Shown: positions 25,331-37,734 of the stretch, one piece after another
Layout of the letters: each line of letters opens with the position of its first letter
Position numbering within the stretch: the first letter of the stretch is position 1
From: Eretmocerus hayati
Taxonomy: Eukaryota; Arthropoda; Insecta; Hymenoptera; Aphelinidae
Reading direction: 5' to 3'
Assembly (NCBI GenBank): GCA_029851415.1
Contig: CM056741.1
Location: 68,934,282-68,998,281, forward strand
Length of the DNA: 64,000 bases
Notes under the pieces: generated by a model
The model's input: the letters and a program-made list of their open reading frames with translations, nothing else
The model's database searches: none
Told to the model about the DNA's origin: nothing
Made by a program: the position numbers and the translations under genes

Positions 25331-27940
25331 TCGATATTTAGTTACAATCTCTGAATAGATTATTAAATAGACATTTAAGGGAATCATTTAAATAAAGCAC
25401 TTACACTTGCTAATTGACTCCAATATCCACAATACAACAATTCAGAGGAGTGATCAGCCAATTTTGGTCCTGTAACTTTACTTAATACTTCAAAAAAATT
25501 TTTCTGTAATAGTTTTCTATGAAGCTTCTATATATGATGAATGATTTCGACATGCATTGCAATATTGTTGAAAAAAAAAAAATTTGTGTCATTAGTGTCA
25601 CCGATATGCTGAGCGTGAGTGAGTGTGAGAGTCATGGGCTTGGAGTAGGGCTAGAGTCGCTGGGACATTATTTCAGCATTGAGTTGCAGGGCCCTGCTGG
25701 TGACTACCAACGGTTTAAAAAATCCAATACCTGCTCATGGCAGGTTGGATTAGTACAATCAATTACTGACTGGAAGTCCGAACTGACATGTCTAAAGCCG
25801 TCAAAATCTACGATAATGGTTGATATGGACATATAATTCATATGCGGATAATCTCGTAAGCCACCTATTGGCAAGATATCAAACATAGATAATACGAGAT
25901 CCGAATTTAGCGGGTGATTTGAATTGGTAATTACATATTTCAATAATAACTTGGATTTCCATAACTGAATATTGATGAAATTGATATCGTGATTTCTTCT
26001 TCTAGGTTGCAACGTATCTCGATTAGTTATTCGGCGATCCGATAGTATTTCCATAGAAAATCCTCATTGGTAAATCCCATAGATTTGAACCTGGCGCGAT
26101 TGCTCATGCGCAATAGGATCAATCAAATTAGCCAATCAAGAGATAGCGATGCGATAGCAGATGACATCAATTCATCCAGTGCATCAACATATGGTTTATG
26201 GTTATGACAGGTGATTGTTCACATCATGTCAACAAGCAGCTAGGTATTGTAAGTCATAATTATGAATAAAATGCAGCATTGGGTAAGTACACGTGTAACA
26301 CATCTATAAAGACATGTGTAAGCATATCATGGGTATTAGTGCTCATGGTATGATGTAAAATAAATTTGTTAGTATTTTGATGTAGGCTGTTGATGGTGAA
26401 TTTTTGAACTAACAAGTAAATTATCCTAAATGCATTATAGGAATGATATATGTGATGTATACTAACAGCTCATGTAGTGCTGATGTCAGAAAACTAATTC
26501 TGTATGTGATTTTTCAGTAAAACTTGGTGCGGTAACTAGGGAGGATGGCCCACAATATGGGCCAGAGGCATCAGTTGTACTGCGTTGGAGAATCATCGCC
26601 ATCAGATGGGAGCCAGGGAGCAGAAAATACATCATTTCCCCAGGATGGATGGGATTCTGGGATTTATTAGAATAGACAGGTATGTACTCTTTTACTCTCT
26701 TTATACTTGTAAAACACAAATGTCTCTGTACTGAGAACTTGACTTGCTTGGTTATCAGTGCCAAGCAAGTGTGAATACAAATCAGCTGATGGCTGTCAGA
26801 TTTTATGCACAAACAAAAGTGCATACGAATATATGTATGAATGATAAGAATGATTGATTTTTTAACTCATTACTGTTGCATGTAAACTTTCTTCTCAACT
26901 AACTTATTTATTTTCTTACTAATGAAAAATGAAAAATATTTCAAATACTTATGAATAATTCTTATACCATGTTGCTGAAACTACCTGGTGCCAGATGTCT
27001 GGATTTGGCAACCTGAATACCTACAATGATGTCCAGATTCCTGCTTTTGCATCCAGAAGTTGTTTGAGTGCCATCGATGAATCAAAATCATGTTTCACGC
27101 GAGTACTATAAGGATAGGTTATACTGTATCAGCCATACTTCTCATATTAGTTAATGTTAATCTACTCTGATTAAAATTTGTGAATAACTCTCATATTTTG
27201 TTTTAGGTGCTGACCATTAAAATATCTAATTAACCCTTAAATCAAACTCTAAATAACAATATATCCATTCGCGTAACCAAATTTTATGAAATATCGTGAT
27301 AATACCCAAAATTGCCCAAACGTGAGCGTTGCAAGGTTGAACATTATCATTCGGAGAATGAATTAACATTCTCTGTACAGTTACCTTATTTGTGATGAGT
27401 AAAAATCATAACGCTGGCTTGATGAAGGTCATCTAACACACATCAATCGCTCACTCACGAATCTACGGGAGCAGTAGCTGTGTATTGTATTGCGGGTGTC
27501 TTGGAACTTGGTTGGTGATACACATAATGAAGCAGAAAAAGCAGCGAGCCATTTTTAAAATATTTTTGCAGTCTAACGCGGGTGATGAAATTTGTATAGA
27601 ATCTCTTCGCTTGCATCAGGTATCAATTCTCAGATACTCAGCTAATCATGACATCTAGACCCTTGTATTGTCAAACTCTTTCACCTTGATAATTCTTCGA
27701 ATAAGACGAACTATGTCTATTTCAAACGAGGATAATTCACATGTTACCAAAAAATTTACAGAGGAAGACCATCTGACATGTAAAATCCAACAGTACTCTC
27801 AACTCCATTCAGCAATAAAGATTGTGAGTCAAGTGAGTACAATTTAAAAAGCTAGAACTTATATTGGAAAGAAGTAGAGAATAAGTTATTTCAAGGAACT
27901 AGCATCCATCTGATCGGAAACCTTCTACAATTTGACTATC
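25331..27940. other. AT-rich intergenic DNA, no feature identified
   Basis: Open frames at 25519-25836, 25704-26054 and 26486-26824 show no recognisable domain and no paired splice sites. I see no palindrome longer than about 20 bases and no RNA gene. Confidence 0.4.
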
Positions 27941-27949
27941 AGAAATAGA

Positions 27950-29560
27950 GATCAGTTCCTGATATAAGTCTGACGACGAGATTTGCAAACACGTAACTGA
28001 TGTGATTCTAATCATAATATTCATCTGATCGGTGATCGAAGGCATGTCTATTGATCGGTGACTGATGTGAGATTAACCATAGAGCCACTGATCGGTGAAT
28101 GATGTGAATGTACAGTACCCACCATAAATAATGGAACACGTGGGGTCTCACTCAAATAGTGATATTTCCAATTCGATTGGTCGTATGGGAATTTTGGGAA
28201 AGGGTTTTGAAGAACACAAGGAAATCTAACAATTCATGGGTTTTTATGATTTTTTACGTGCTTTTTAAGTTCTCATAAACGTGGTTGAAAATCAGAAAAA
28301 ATTCTCCTTCAATCAATCACCTACAATTTTGACGGGGGCGATTCGATCACAAAAATACTCACAGGATCTTGTAGATCGTTCAAAAATCTAAGAATTTGGT
28401 CCTATGTAAAATTTTCGTACGACCGTTCCCGTCTGACTTACGAGCTCCGAGAGAAAACTTTGTATTAACATAGGGTGCTCATGGAGATACCGAGCCTGCC
28501 ACCTGTTTAATTTTCTCTCGCTCTACTTTGGGGCAGAATTGGAATAAAAGAATATCATGGCACATAATTTCGACGTAAAATGATCTCATCTTTTAGAATA
28601 TTTCATCAGATTTTGTCTCAAATGTGACCCATACGAGCAAAACACGAAATTCATCAATTTTCACATTAAATTTCGAGAAATCATCGCTACCTCAAATATT
28701 AGACAAAATCTAATGAAATATTATGAAAGACGAGATCATTCTACGTCGAAATTATGAGCCATAATATTTTTTGAATCCAATTTTGCCCCAGAATAGAGCG
28801 AGAGAAAATTAAACAGGTGGCAGGCTCGGTATCTCCATTAACACCCTATGTTATAACAAAGTTTTCTTTCGGAGCTCGTAAGTCAGATGGGAAGGGTCGT
28901 ACGAGAATTTTACAGGAGACCAAATTTCCAGATTTTTGAACGATCTACAAGATCCTGTAAGTATTTTTGTGATCGCATCACTCTCGTCGAAATTGTAGGT
29001 GATTGATTGAAGGAGAATTTTTTCTGATTTTCAACCACGTGTACGAGCACTTGAAGAGCACGTAGAAAATCATGAAAACCCGTGAATTGATAGATTTTTT
29101 GTGCTCTTCAAAACCATTTTTTCAAAATTCCCATACGCGTTCCATTATTCATGGTGGGTGCTATAGCTATAAAGTTTTCTGATCAGTTACTGGCATTAAG
29201 CCGGTCATGAAGTTGACTCGCAATTTACTGACATTATGCTCACCACAAAGTTTACTGATCTGTGGCTAATGAGAGTCTAACCATGAAGTTCACTGGTCGG
29301 TTGATGGTGTGAGTGTAACTATGAAGTTTTCATCAGTCTCCTACATAAAACTGACCATGGAGTCACCTGATAAGTAACTGACACAAAGCCAACCTCAAAT
29401 TTTACTGATCAGATGCTCATGTGAATCTAACCATCAAGTCAGCGGTGACTGTTATGAGCGTAACTATGAATTTAATTGATCAGTGATTGGCATGGAGCTG
29501 ACAATCAACTTTACTGGCTAGCGACTGATTTGTATCTGTCGTCGAGGCCAAAACTTTATA
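27950..29560. repeat. Degenerate minisatellite interrupted by a transposon
   Basis: Units of about 50-60 bases resembling ACTGATCGGTGACTGATGTG-AG.CTAACCATGAAGTTT occur at 27950-28112 and continue at 29164-29560. The insertion at 28113-29163 splits one unit. Units vary strongly, so the array is old. Confidence 0.65.
28113..29163. mobile_element. Palindromic TA-flanked (Tc1/mariner-like) non-autonomous element
   Basis: The whole 1051 bp is one long inverted repeat centred near 28640. The ends are CAGTACCCACCATAAATAAT and, on the other strand, TAGCACCCACCATGAATAAT. Both are flanked by TA (28111-28112 and 29164-29165). Removing the element and one TA gives a sequence that aligns with the surrounding minisatellite unit, which supports a real TA-target insertion. 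Each arm holds GACTTACGAGCTCCG.GAGAA and GAGATACCGAGCCTGCCACC. No transposase is encoded. TA targets are typical of the IS630-Tc1-mariner superfamily; the assignment rests on that alone. Confidence 0.75.
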
Positions 29561-29759
29561 ATCAAATTGTAGAATTTATTCTGAGCTTAGACTACCAGCA
29601 CTCATAGTTGGCTACCATTAAGTGGCAAGGAGGTTGTACCAATTAGAAATCCTGTGCAAAGAATGCCAATCTTCTGTAGGAATAGCTGCAATGAGGTTGA
29701 ATACTCCAGCCATACAGTACTTTCACGCAACTCACACGAAGACATTGACAACAGCAATT

Positions 29760-31210
29760 ATTCAAAGTCCTTTGGTGAATCAAAAGAAAAAGTTGGATAC
29801 TTGGCTTCCATTTTCTGAGCTTCCAAAGCCAGTTCCACTTTCTTTAATTCGAAGGAATTCTTTGTACTTTCTTGTTTGATTTCTAATTTCTCCTTTCTCG
29901 AATCCATTCTCAAATTCAGTTCCTGACTTTCCAATCAAATGTATTCATCTCTTCTGCTCAATATGTCCTGATGATACTACTACACTGTACTAATGGGTTT
30001 GAAGTTGGAGTTCAATCGATAAGGAAAATTCATTTTGAGATGAGCGTGTTCTAGACAAATATGATATGAATCCATAGCTGTCCTTCTTAATTTTAATACT
30101 TGCTGCACTGTTCACCCCATCAAAATTTACCTCCTTGATAACCTTCCCTCCAGCCGAGGGAACACCCATCTCATTCTCATCAGCATCAGACATAGAATCT
30201 TTGTTTTTCGTGTACTCCCAATCGGCTCCAAGGAGATGAGTAGGGTTAATAGCATGGCTTTCTTCAAAAGCGTCAATGAGTTCTCTAAGAGAGATGAGAT
30301 GGAAAAACATTGAGAATGAATAATTGATGGAATGCTAATATGTGAGGAAAGTACAACATTTTTTTGAAAATCATATTGTAGGAAAAACTCTTTCTTCAAA
30401 CTTCACATCTAATATTGCTGCTCCAGATTGACGAAGCTCCTTATGATCTCGTTTTTTCTTGTAAAGAGTTTCTCAGTTTCTCAGCTTTGTTTGAACCTGG
30501 TCAGGCGTTACCTTATGACGATATTCCTTCATCTCTTTACAAATTTTCCTGTGCATCATCGCTTTCGTTTGGAATTTTCCTTTCTCCAGACCCTCGTTCA
30601 AAGATTCAAAGGTTGATAGCAAAAGTTTCACTATGAGTACATTTTAAATCAGCGTTGCAAAGAGCTGCATCAAAACTTACATCAGGTGATGTTTGATTGG
30701 TAGTAGTATCGGGTGACAAATTGTTTCCATTTTAATCACCCTTCACTAAGAAATCTTCAGCCGAGGGCTGTGCGTTATTTTTTGACCCAGCGGTAGTCAG
30801 TGGGATTTGAACAAAACTGGTATTCTTGAATGAGCTCTGCATTCTTTCCTGACTTAAGGATATCAAATTCACAATTTGACTTGAATTGGGGTTCACTGCT
30901 TTTCGAAATCTACCATGATTGCTGTGTTCAAGTTGCCGCAAACTACTGGTATCTGAATCAGTGCACCGACTACCTGAGTGATTCTCTGTGATGGGCTCTG
31001 TAGAAGTCGATTACTTTTGAACATCCATAGGGCTAAGAATATCGCGACAGACATACCATGAACAACTCTATGAATCACTATTCCAACGATTTTGATTGAA
31101 CCACATCCATCGGAGCATGGGTGGTCTTCCACGCATTTTCCGTACAAAATAGATTCATTACTATCGACGACTCCTGGCTCACACACACCACAGAACAGAC
31201 TCCTCGGAGC
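29760..31210 (-). pseudogene. Unrecognised coding-like stretch, minus strand, degenerate
   Basis: Several blocks read like protein. The best is 31210-30974: a TAG acceptor before it, a CAG|GTAGTC donor after it, 79 codons with phase 0 at both ends, containing FCGVCEPG, GKCVEDHPCSDGCGS and a membrane-like stretch (VHGMSVAIFLALWMF). Next, 30941-30732 is open and hydrophilic and continues past one stop in frame. Then 30310-29990 is acidic (DSMSDADENEMG). Near 29920-29775 a lysine/glutamate-rich coil is readable (KEKLEIKQEST). I recognise no family. It may be a decayed host gene or transposon gene, or partly chance. Confidence 0.3.
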
Positions 31211-32225
31211 CTAATGAATAAAAAAGACTAAGGTGAGCTCAGCGGAGAGGAAAAATATGGGGCTAAATCGACGACGAATAGCGAAATATAACCTTAACAA
31301 ATCTATTAAATGCTTGACTCGGCGTATGCGAGCAATTCTAACCAGCACAGTTTGCTGATATTAGTGACATAGACAGATTATTATCAGATATTTCTGATAT
31401 CTAACTATGTACCTTCAAGGCACCTCACAATTTGAATGTCGCAATTTGGAGGATTTTGATGGAGGAATCTAAATACATGAAAAATGAGATGGAATACGAA
31501 AAATTATGGGCTCTACGCTGATGTTGGTGCGTTTTGCCTTTCCTCGACAGATTCGGCTCTTTAGAAGGACTGAAGGGATCTGTCAGGTTAATCCCCGACG
31601 ACACCTAGCCTAAGTGGCTTGAAGATCGATATTTTTGATCGTCCTAATATATGAAAGTGGCTCATGCCCAGCCACTTGCGAGAAAGATCTTATTTAACCC
31701 ACTATTTCCATATGGTTTCATCTCGGTCGTTTACTCACCGACAACCGGTGTACAAGTCAGGTCAAGTAGTACACATTGTCATAACCTTGACGGTTTGGCG
31801 TAAAATCTATTCGTAAATGCAGGGGCACCTGCCTCGGTATACGTCAAACCAACTTGCCTGAACATTTCCGAAAGGGTCCTGTTCTGAATATGTAACCCAC
31901 CAAGTACCGCTGAGTCTGAAAAATACTTGGAGCGAGGCAAGAAGACGAGACCCCAGGTGGTGGAGTTTCTCCGAGGCGGCTCGTTTAGTTGTGATGTGGC
32001 TTGTCACGGCTTGTACAGTGATTCGGCGCTGCAATTACGCGTCCGATCTGGCCACCTCGAGCTTGGGCCGAACGTTCGTTCGGTCAGACAAAATCACACC
32101 AGTCACGTCAGTCACTGGTCTGATATCCATAGTCGAATAAACCTATTGTAACGCACGATAACAACATAAGGGTCAAGTTTGGGGGAAGAATCAGCGCAGG
32201 ACATAAGCATTTGGATCATCACAGA

Positions 32226-33165
32226 AGCTTTCCCTTGATAGAGACCTCTCATGCGAAGCCAAAATAACGATTCACAAAACCATCATTCAATCCGTGGCCC
32301 TCTATGGATGCGAGACTTTGTCAATGACTCAACTAGATGAGAGGAGGTTTCAGGTGTTTGAAAATATAATACTGAGGAACAGTTTTGGAACAACTATTGA
32401 TCAAAGGTCGGGAATCCCTAGAATCAGATAAAATGATAAGTTGCTCCGACTTTACCAGTCTCCGAGTATTATCGGTGTAATTAACTACAGGAGGGTACAG
32501 TGGGTGAGTCATGTGGCCAGAATGAGTGAGGAACGTATAGCGCGAAGGATGCTAGATTACAGACCAGAATCGTGACGGGCAGGGGAAGACCGCGTATAAG
32601 CCTAGAAAAGAAGCGTGCTAAGTGAGATAAAAATGACGGGCCGCAATCGCAATATATGAAGAAATCAAGCACAGGGCATGAGCTTATCGCAAGATTGCTG
32701 TCGAGTAGTCACAGACTACAGCCTTCCCAACCCAGAAATTGCCCTAGCCTAGCATGAGCAACGGGTGGTGAACGTAACTCAGTAACTCGGTAACGCTGGC
32801 TACTCAGTAAAGGCACCTCCACCCCGTGAAGCGCGTATCGCTGCAATACGGAAAAGGACAACTACCGCTCTAGTCGGAAACGAGGCCGGGCCTAGCAATA
32901 ACTTGCGTCTGGTGAACGAACCTCAACAGTGCAAACGCCCAAAATAGACCAATACACCTAGAAGTGGCTGACCCTCCTCTCACATGCTCAGCAGCGGAAA
33001 CATATCCCAGCATGGAAGGAGGATGAATGAGTTCCAACTGAGAGGCGTGCTTGGGGTAGTATGGATTACCGAGGCAATAGACCTCGCGGTCTGAAGATCT
33101 AAGTGCGTAGACCCGAGAGAGCCAGCTGACGATGATGATGATGACGATGATATCATGATTCTTTG
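32226..33165 (+). pseudogene. 3' end of a non-LTR retrotransposon (LINE), truncated
   Basis: Frame-broken translation from 32233 gives KITIHKTIIQSVALYGCETL, then FENIILRNSFG, and, after a TAA at 32431, LLRLYQSPSIIGVINYRRVQ-WVSHVARM. This is the usual C-terminal sequence after the reverse transcriptase domain of RTE/CR1-like LINEs (YG.ETW...R.L...GH..RM). More stops follow, as at the TGA after RPES. The tail ends in a GATGATGATGATGACGATGA microsatellite at about 33132-33155, typical of LINE 3' ends. The 5' part, including the catalytic RT motifs, is missing. Confidence 0.75.
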
Positions 33166-33781
33166 CCCCATTCTTTCCTAGACTTTGGAGGTTCTTGTTA
33201 TTTCCGAGTAATGTGTTATTTGTTTCTCTCCCCTGGTAGAAAGATGAGCGTAATACTATAGTAATACTACAGTAGCGCTTCTGTCTACTATCGTACTACT
33301 ATCGGAGAGGTACGGCCGTATTACTGTAGTAGCACTACTGCCGCACTACGATCGTAGCACTCCGGTAGTAGTACTGGGCGTATTACGGTCGTAATACTAT
33401 AGTATTACGGCCTTCATAGACTATATTGATCAAAGTCCCTTTTTGAGATACATGTGTCATCCAGCAACTCGTGTTACATTTTTGATTATAACTATAAGTG
33501 ACTCGCCGCGAGAAATGTATTATAAGCTTGGAGAGTGAATCAAGTTCCTTAAAAATTACCGTTATGGTGAACGGAAAATACGTAAATCTGTAAAGTAAAT
33601 TACGACCCACATCTGACAGCTCTCTCGTATTCTCTTAGCTGAATTTTTATTTTGTCAGTATTATGGATACATGTATTGATATTAGTATGTCTGAGGGGAG
33701 GATAATAGACCATGGATATAGACGCGATCATAGCGGTGGATCTGATGGTGTGTATATAGGTATGCCAATATGACGCTATAT

Positions 33782-33918
33782 GATATGAAGCCCTCACATC
33801 AACAAGGGTACAGCGAAAAGCTGCGACGCAGGAGCGCTGTAGCTGAATAGTGGTAAAGGGTATGTCTCAGCGAACGCTGAGGTAACCAGTTGGAGAAAAA
33901 AAAAAGATATGAAGCCCT
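33782..33918 (+). mobile_element. Short tRNA-like SINE with 13-bp target duplication
   Basis: GATATGAAGCCCT at 33782-33794 is repeated exactly at 33906-33918. Between them lie about 100 bases and a 3' A-run (33895-33905). The body has tRNA-like features: GTAGCTGAATAGTGG (A-box-like) and the stem CTCAGCGAACGCTGAG followed by GGTAACCAGTTGGAG. An exact duplication plus an A-tail is the mark of LINE-mediated insertion. It is nested in the foldback element. Confidence 0.75.
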
Positions 33919-33984
33919 AACCTAATCTCACACCATCATACGAGCCATCAATTATTGTCTGCGCGCAATCGCTGCTAACAAAAA

Positions 33985-35203
33985 ACAACAATTCGGACCC
34001 GGTTTGTTTGATGCTCAAAACATATTTCTGAACGAATTGGGGAGAGATTTTCCCCATTAGCAGTTGCTCCTGGCCAATTTATATAGCTGAGGTGCAGTGA
34101 GACCGTCTGTTATCACGTTTTTTGTGCATAGTGAAGTGAAGAAGGATGCAGGTTAGTGGGCCTTTGAAGCCACAAGTTTGAGGGAGAGAATTGTTAGATC
34201 ATCACTCAAAGTGTTATCTGGCTCATGAAATGAAGCAACAGTGGCTTAATATATGTGACCGTGGTGAATAATTTCCACATTGAATCACCTGATCCTTCTT
34301 ATTCAACTTCCCATCCGAGAGTGTTGATACCCTTCGACGATGATTACCCAAACTCTTCTTGTAATGCATCAGACAGAATCAAGTTGAGCGTACTCAATCA
34401 GACATTTAGTGGAGTAGTTGTCTTCTTTTTGTCGTGCCTCCAAGCATCCGATTGATGAGTTAAGCCCAAGTTTTGCCATTAGAAATGAGCACTCACCACT
34501 TCTAGCTTCGCAGTACTAGGTCATTACACTAAGGCTGCGTTATTGGTTTGGTAAATCATTAACTTCCATTAGTAAAATCTAAAATAAATGTTCATCATTT
34601 TGAATTCCTTTTGTGGTTCTTACTGACTGGACTAATCATCTGACGCAGCCACAGCATAGTGATCTAGTACTGAGAGCTAGAAATGGCAAGAGCTCAATTC
34701 TAATGGCAACAAGTGGGCCCAAATCATCAATTGGATGCTTGGAGGCACAACAAACAGCAGACAACTACTCCACTAAATGTTTGATTGAGTGCGCTCAACT
34801 TGATTCTGTCTGATGCATTACAAGAAGAGTTTGGGTAATCATCGTCGAAGGGTATCAACATTCTCAGATGGGAAGCTGAATAAGAAGGATCAGGTGATTC
34901 AATGTGGAAATTATTCACCACAGTCACATATATTATGTCAATATTGCTTCATTACATGAGCCAGATAACACTTTGAGTGATGATCTAACAATTCTCTCCC
35001 TCAAACTTGTGGCTTCAAAAGTCCACTAACCTGCATCCTCCTTCACTTCACTATGCACAAAAAACGTGATAACAGGTGTTCCCACTGCACTTAGCTAAAG
35101 TAAAAGGCCAGAAGCAACTGCTGATGTGAAGAATTCACCCCCAATTTGTTCAAAAAATTGTTTTTCGAGCATCAAAGAAGCCGGGTCCGATTTGTTATTT
35201 CAT
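33985..35203. repeat. Large inner inverted repeat, arms about 470 bp
   Basis: 33985-34455 recurs in reverse complement at 34727-35203, around a 270-base unique centre. Both arms hold CAATTCGGACCCGG/CAAATCGGACCCGG at the edge, TGAAGAAGGATGCAGGTTAG-like sequence in the middle and a 66-codon open frame (34255-34455 plus; 34727-34927 minus). That frame is similar at protein level but has no known domain. It may be a separate element nested in, or the core of, the larger foldback structure. Confidence 0.7.
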
Positions 35204-36235
35204 AGTGCTTGCAGACGGCCGTCACACGTATGCAAGACCAATGCGCGCGGGTTTGCACGTGTGCATCAGCGGCTACCATATATGACGTAGCTTTGAATCG
35301 GGGGTCTTTCCCGGGTGCATTTTTGATTATTTATTGTAAAACAAATATTGCTCCTGAAATTATTCTGTTTTGACCAAAAATCATCTTGTGGTCTGTGCCG
35401 TCTGCGCTATCGAATGCATATTCTGTATTGGCATACGCTCGACCATGCAAGTTGCCCATTCGTTATTCCGTATGTTGCCGCCGTGCTCAATTACGGGTAG
35501 AATTTCGGCAAAAACGATTTACTCCGTCACGCTCTCACTTCTTCCTTGCATCTACATTAAAATTGAAATGTTTTGACAGAGCCATTCAAGTATACCTTCC
35601 AAAATATCTTTCGAATTAATCTATACTGCGGGAGTACTTATTTATCACCAGCATAATGTAAAACCCAAATATTTCTATTCTAGTATGACCGTAAATCTAG
35701 AGCGTACTACGATAGTAATACGATAGTAATACGGCCAGTACTACTACCAGAGTGCTACGATCGTATTACGACAGTAGTGCTACTATAGTAATACGGCCGT
35801 AGCGGTATGACAGTAGTAGGGAGTTGCGCAGTACTGCTACGGTCATTTTTCCACCAGGGTCTTTGCTCTTATTTCTTCTCTCAAGGATTGTAGAGTCTTT
35901 GGAAATGAAACATCATCTCTATTAGTGCTCCAAAACTGTTGAGAGTGTTATCGACGACTCGATGCTTTTCTGCATTAGAACTGAAGTTGAGCGAATTTGT
36001 AATCAACCTGGCATCGAAATTGCCATAGCCGATGGCAAAGCTCATGCATCCAAAGAAATCCATGTCCGGACGTTAGGATGAACTTTTCATTGGAGTGCCG
36101 ACTCAAATGCCATTTTCCCTCCCCTCTTGGTTAGCAAATCATGATATTGTAAAGAGGTTATTGATGAAGTTCGTGATGATTGCCAATAATCAACCAGTGA
36201 ACTTGTCATCCACACGGCCACAGAATATATTTTAG

Positions 36236-37590
36236 CCTGACTAGACTGAACTGGGCTGAACTAGATCAAACTAGACAAAACTAGACTTTTGAACCGAATA
36301 AAATCGAACCAGACCAAACCAGTTCCAACTAGAGTGAACCAGACTGAATTGAGCCGAGCTGGACTGAGCTAGAATTAACAAGATCCAATTGGATCTAATT
36401 AGACCGGCCAATACCAAACTAGACCGGAGAAGATCGAACTATACTGACTTCGATCAAAGTGGACCGAACTACAACAAACTAATACTAATTAGATCGAACG
36501 AGACCTGATTAAACCGAACTAGACCGAATTACGCCGAATTATACCAAACAAGACTGTACGAGTACGGTACTAGCACGGTACTGGTGTGGTACTGGTTCGG
36601 TACTACTACAGTGATAACAGTACGGTATTTTTCATTCGGTAACGGTAAGGTAATTCTAGTACAGTACTAGTGAGATAGTTTTCATACAGTAGTCCCGGTA
36701 CGATGATTCTACTACGGTACTAATCCGGTAATTCTGGTATGGTACTAGTACGAAACTTTTATCACGGCCTCAGTACAGCACCGAAACTGTTTCAGTATAG
36801 TTCAAGCAGAGTTGTGAGACCGTATTAGACTGAAATGACCCAGATCTCCCCGAATTAGACCGTTTGAGACTAAATTGGACCAAAGTAGACAGAACTACAC
36901 CGAACAATCGGGATTGGGTGGAGCTGGATCAAAACATAACGAAATAAGACTGATGAGTACAGACTGGACCTCATTAGACAAAACTAGACCATACTAGTGC
37001 TGTACAAGAACGGCACTGGTGCGATATTCCTAATATGGTGATAGTGCGGTACTATAATTGTACTGGTGCGGTACATTCTGCACGGTTCTAGTACGGTCTT
37101 CTTATTTCGGTACTTGTGAAGTACTAGGACGGTATTTCTAGCAATGTACTGATTCAGTACTAGTACGGTACACCCGGTTGAATTCTAAGATGGAACTGAA
37201 ACGGATTCTTCATGGGTCAAGTACAGTTCCAAAACCATAGTACGCCGAACCAGACCGGATGATATCAAACTACATCATACCGAAACGAACTTGATCTAAT
37301 TAGAGCAAGCTAGACCTAATCAGACCGAACTAAACTGAGCTAGACTGAGCTAGACTGGACTAGAACAGACTGGACCGTATTGGTAGGGTACTCGAAGAAC
37401 GGTTTTACCGCGGTACTAATGATGTACTAGTACGGTACTACCGCAATACTATTGCAGAACTAATGATGTAATAGTACGGTACTACCACGGTACTATCGCG
37501 GTACTAATAGGGTACTACTAGTACGGTACTACCACGGTAACTCTAGTCCGGTACTACTACGTAATTTCTAATAGTGCACTACAATCGGGT
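36236..37590. repeat. Two-word array: ACTAGACCGAACTAGAC and GGTACTAGTACGGTAC
   Basis: Blocks rich in ACTAGACCGAACTAGACC-like words alternate with blocks rich in GGTACTAGTACGGTACTA-like words over 1.35 kb. Spacing is irregular and nearly every unit differs. A second, shorter locus with the same two words in the same order is at 53136-53645. Their left flanks also match (GGCCAC...ATATATTT.AGCC), so this is a dispersed element, not slippage at one site. Confidence 0.7.
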
Positions 37591-37734
37591 TAACCATGAT
37601 TATCTCCTCGAGAATTTTTGCCATATTGGCTCCAAAAAAAATATATAATTTTTCTCACTTAAATGACATCAATGCACATCTAGTTACGACCATGGTAAGA
37701 TTCATTTGGGGTCGATCGATGGATGAATGCGCAT

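Larger units (their letters stand above)
33231..35859. mobile_element. Foldback element with GTAGTAATACGG-word terminal repeats
   Basis: The left end (33231: CCCTGGTAGAAAGATGAGCG) and right end (35859, other strand: CCCTGGTGGAAAAATGACCG) are inverted repeats. Each runs into about 170 bases made of GTAGTAATAC, CGGCCGTA and CGATCGTA words, and those arrays also align with each other in inverted orientation (33240-33420 against 35690-35850). Inside are a second inverted repeat (33985-35203) and a SINE. I found no clear target duplication and no transposase. Confidence 0.6.

Noticed and set aside
34255..34927. Matching 66-codon frames in both arms of the inner inverted repeat
   Set aside because: Similarity follows from the repeat arms; no known domain, start context or splice sites.
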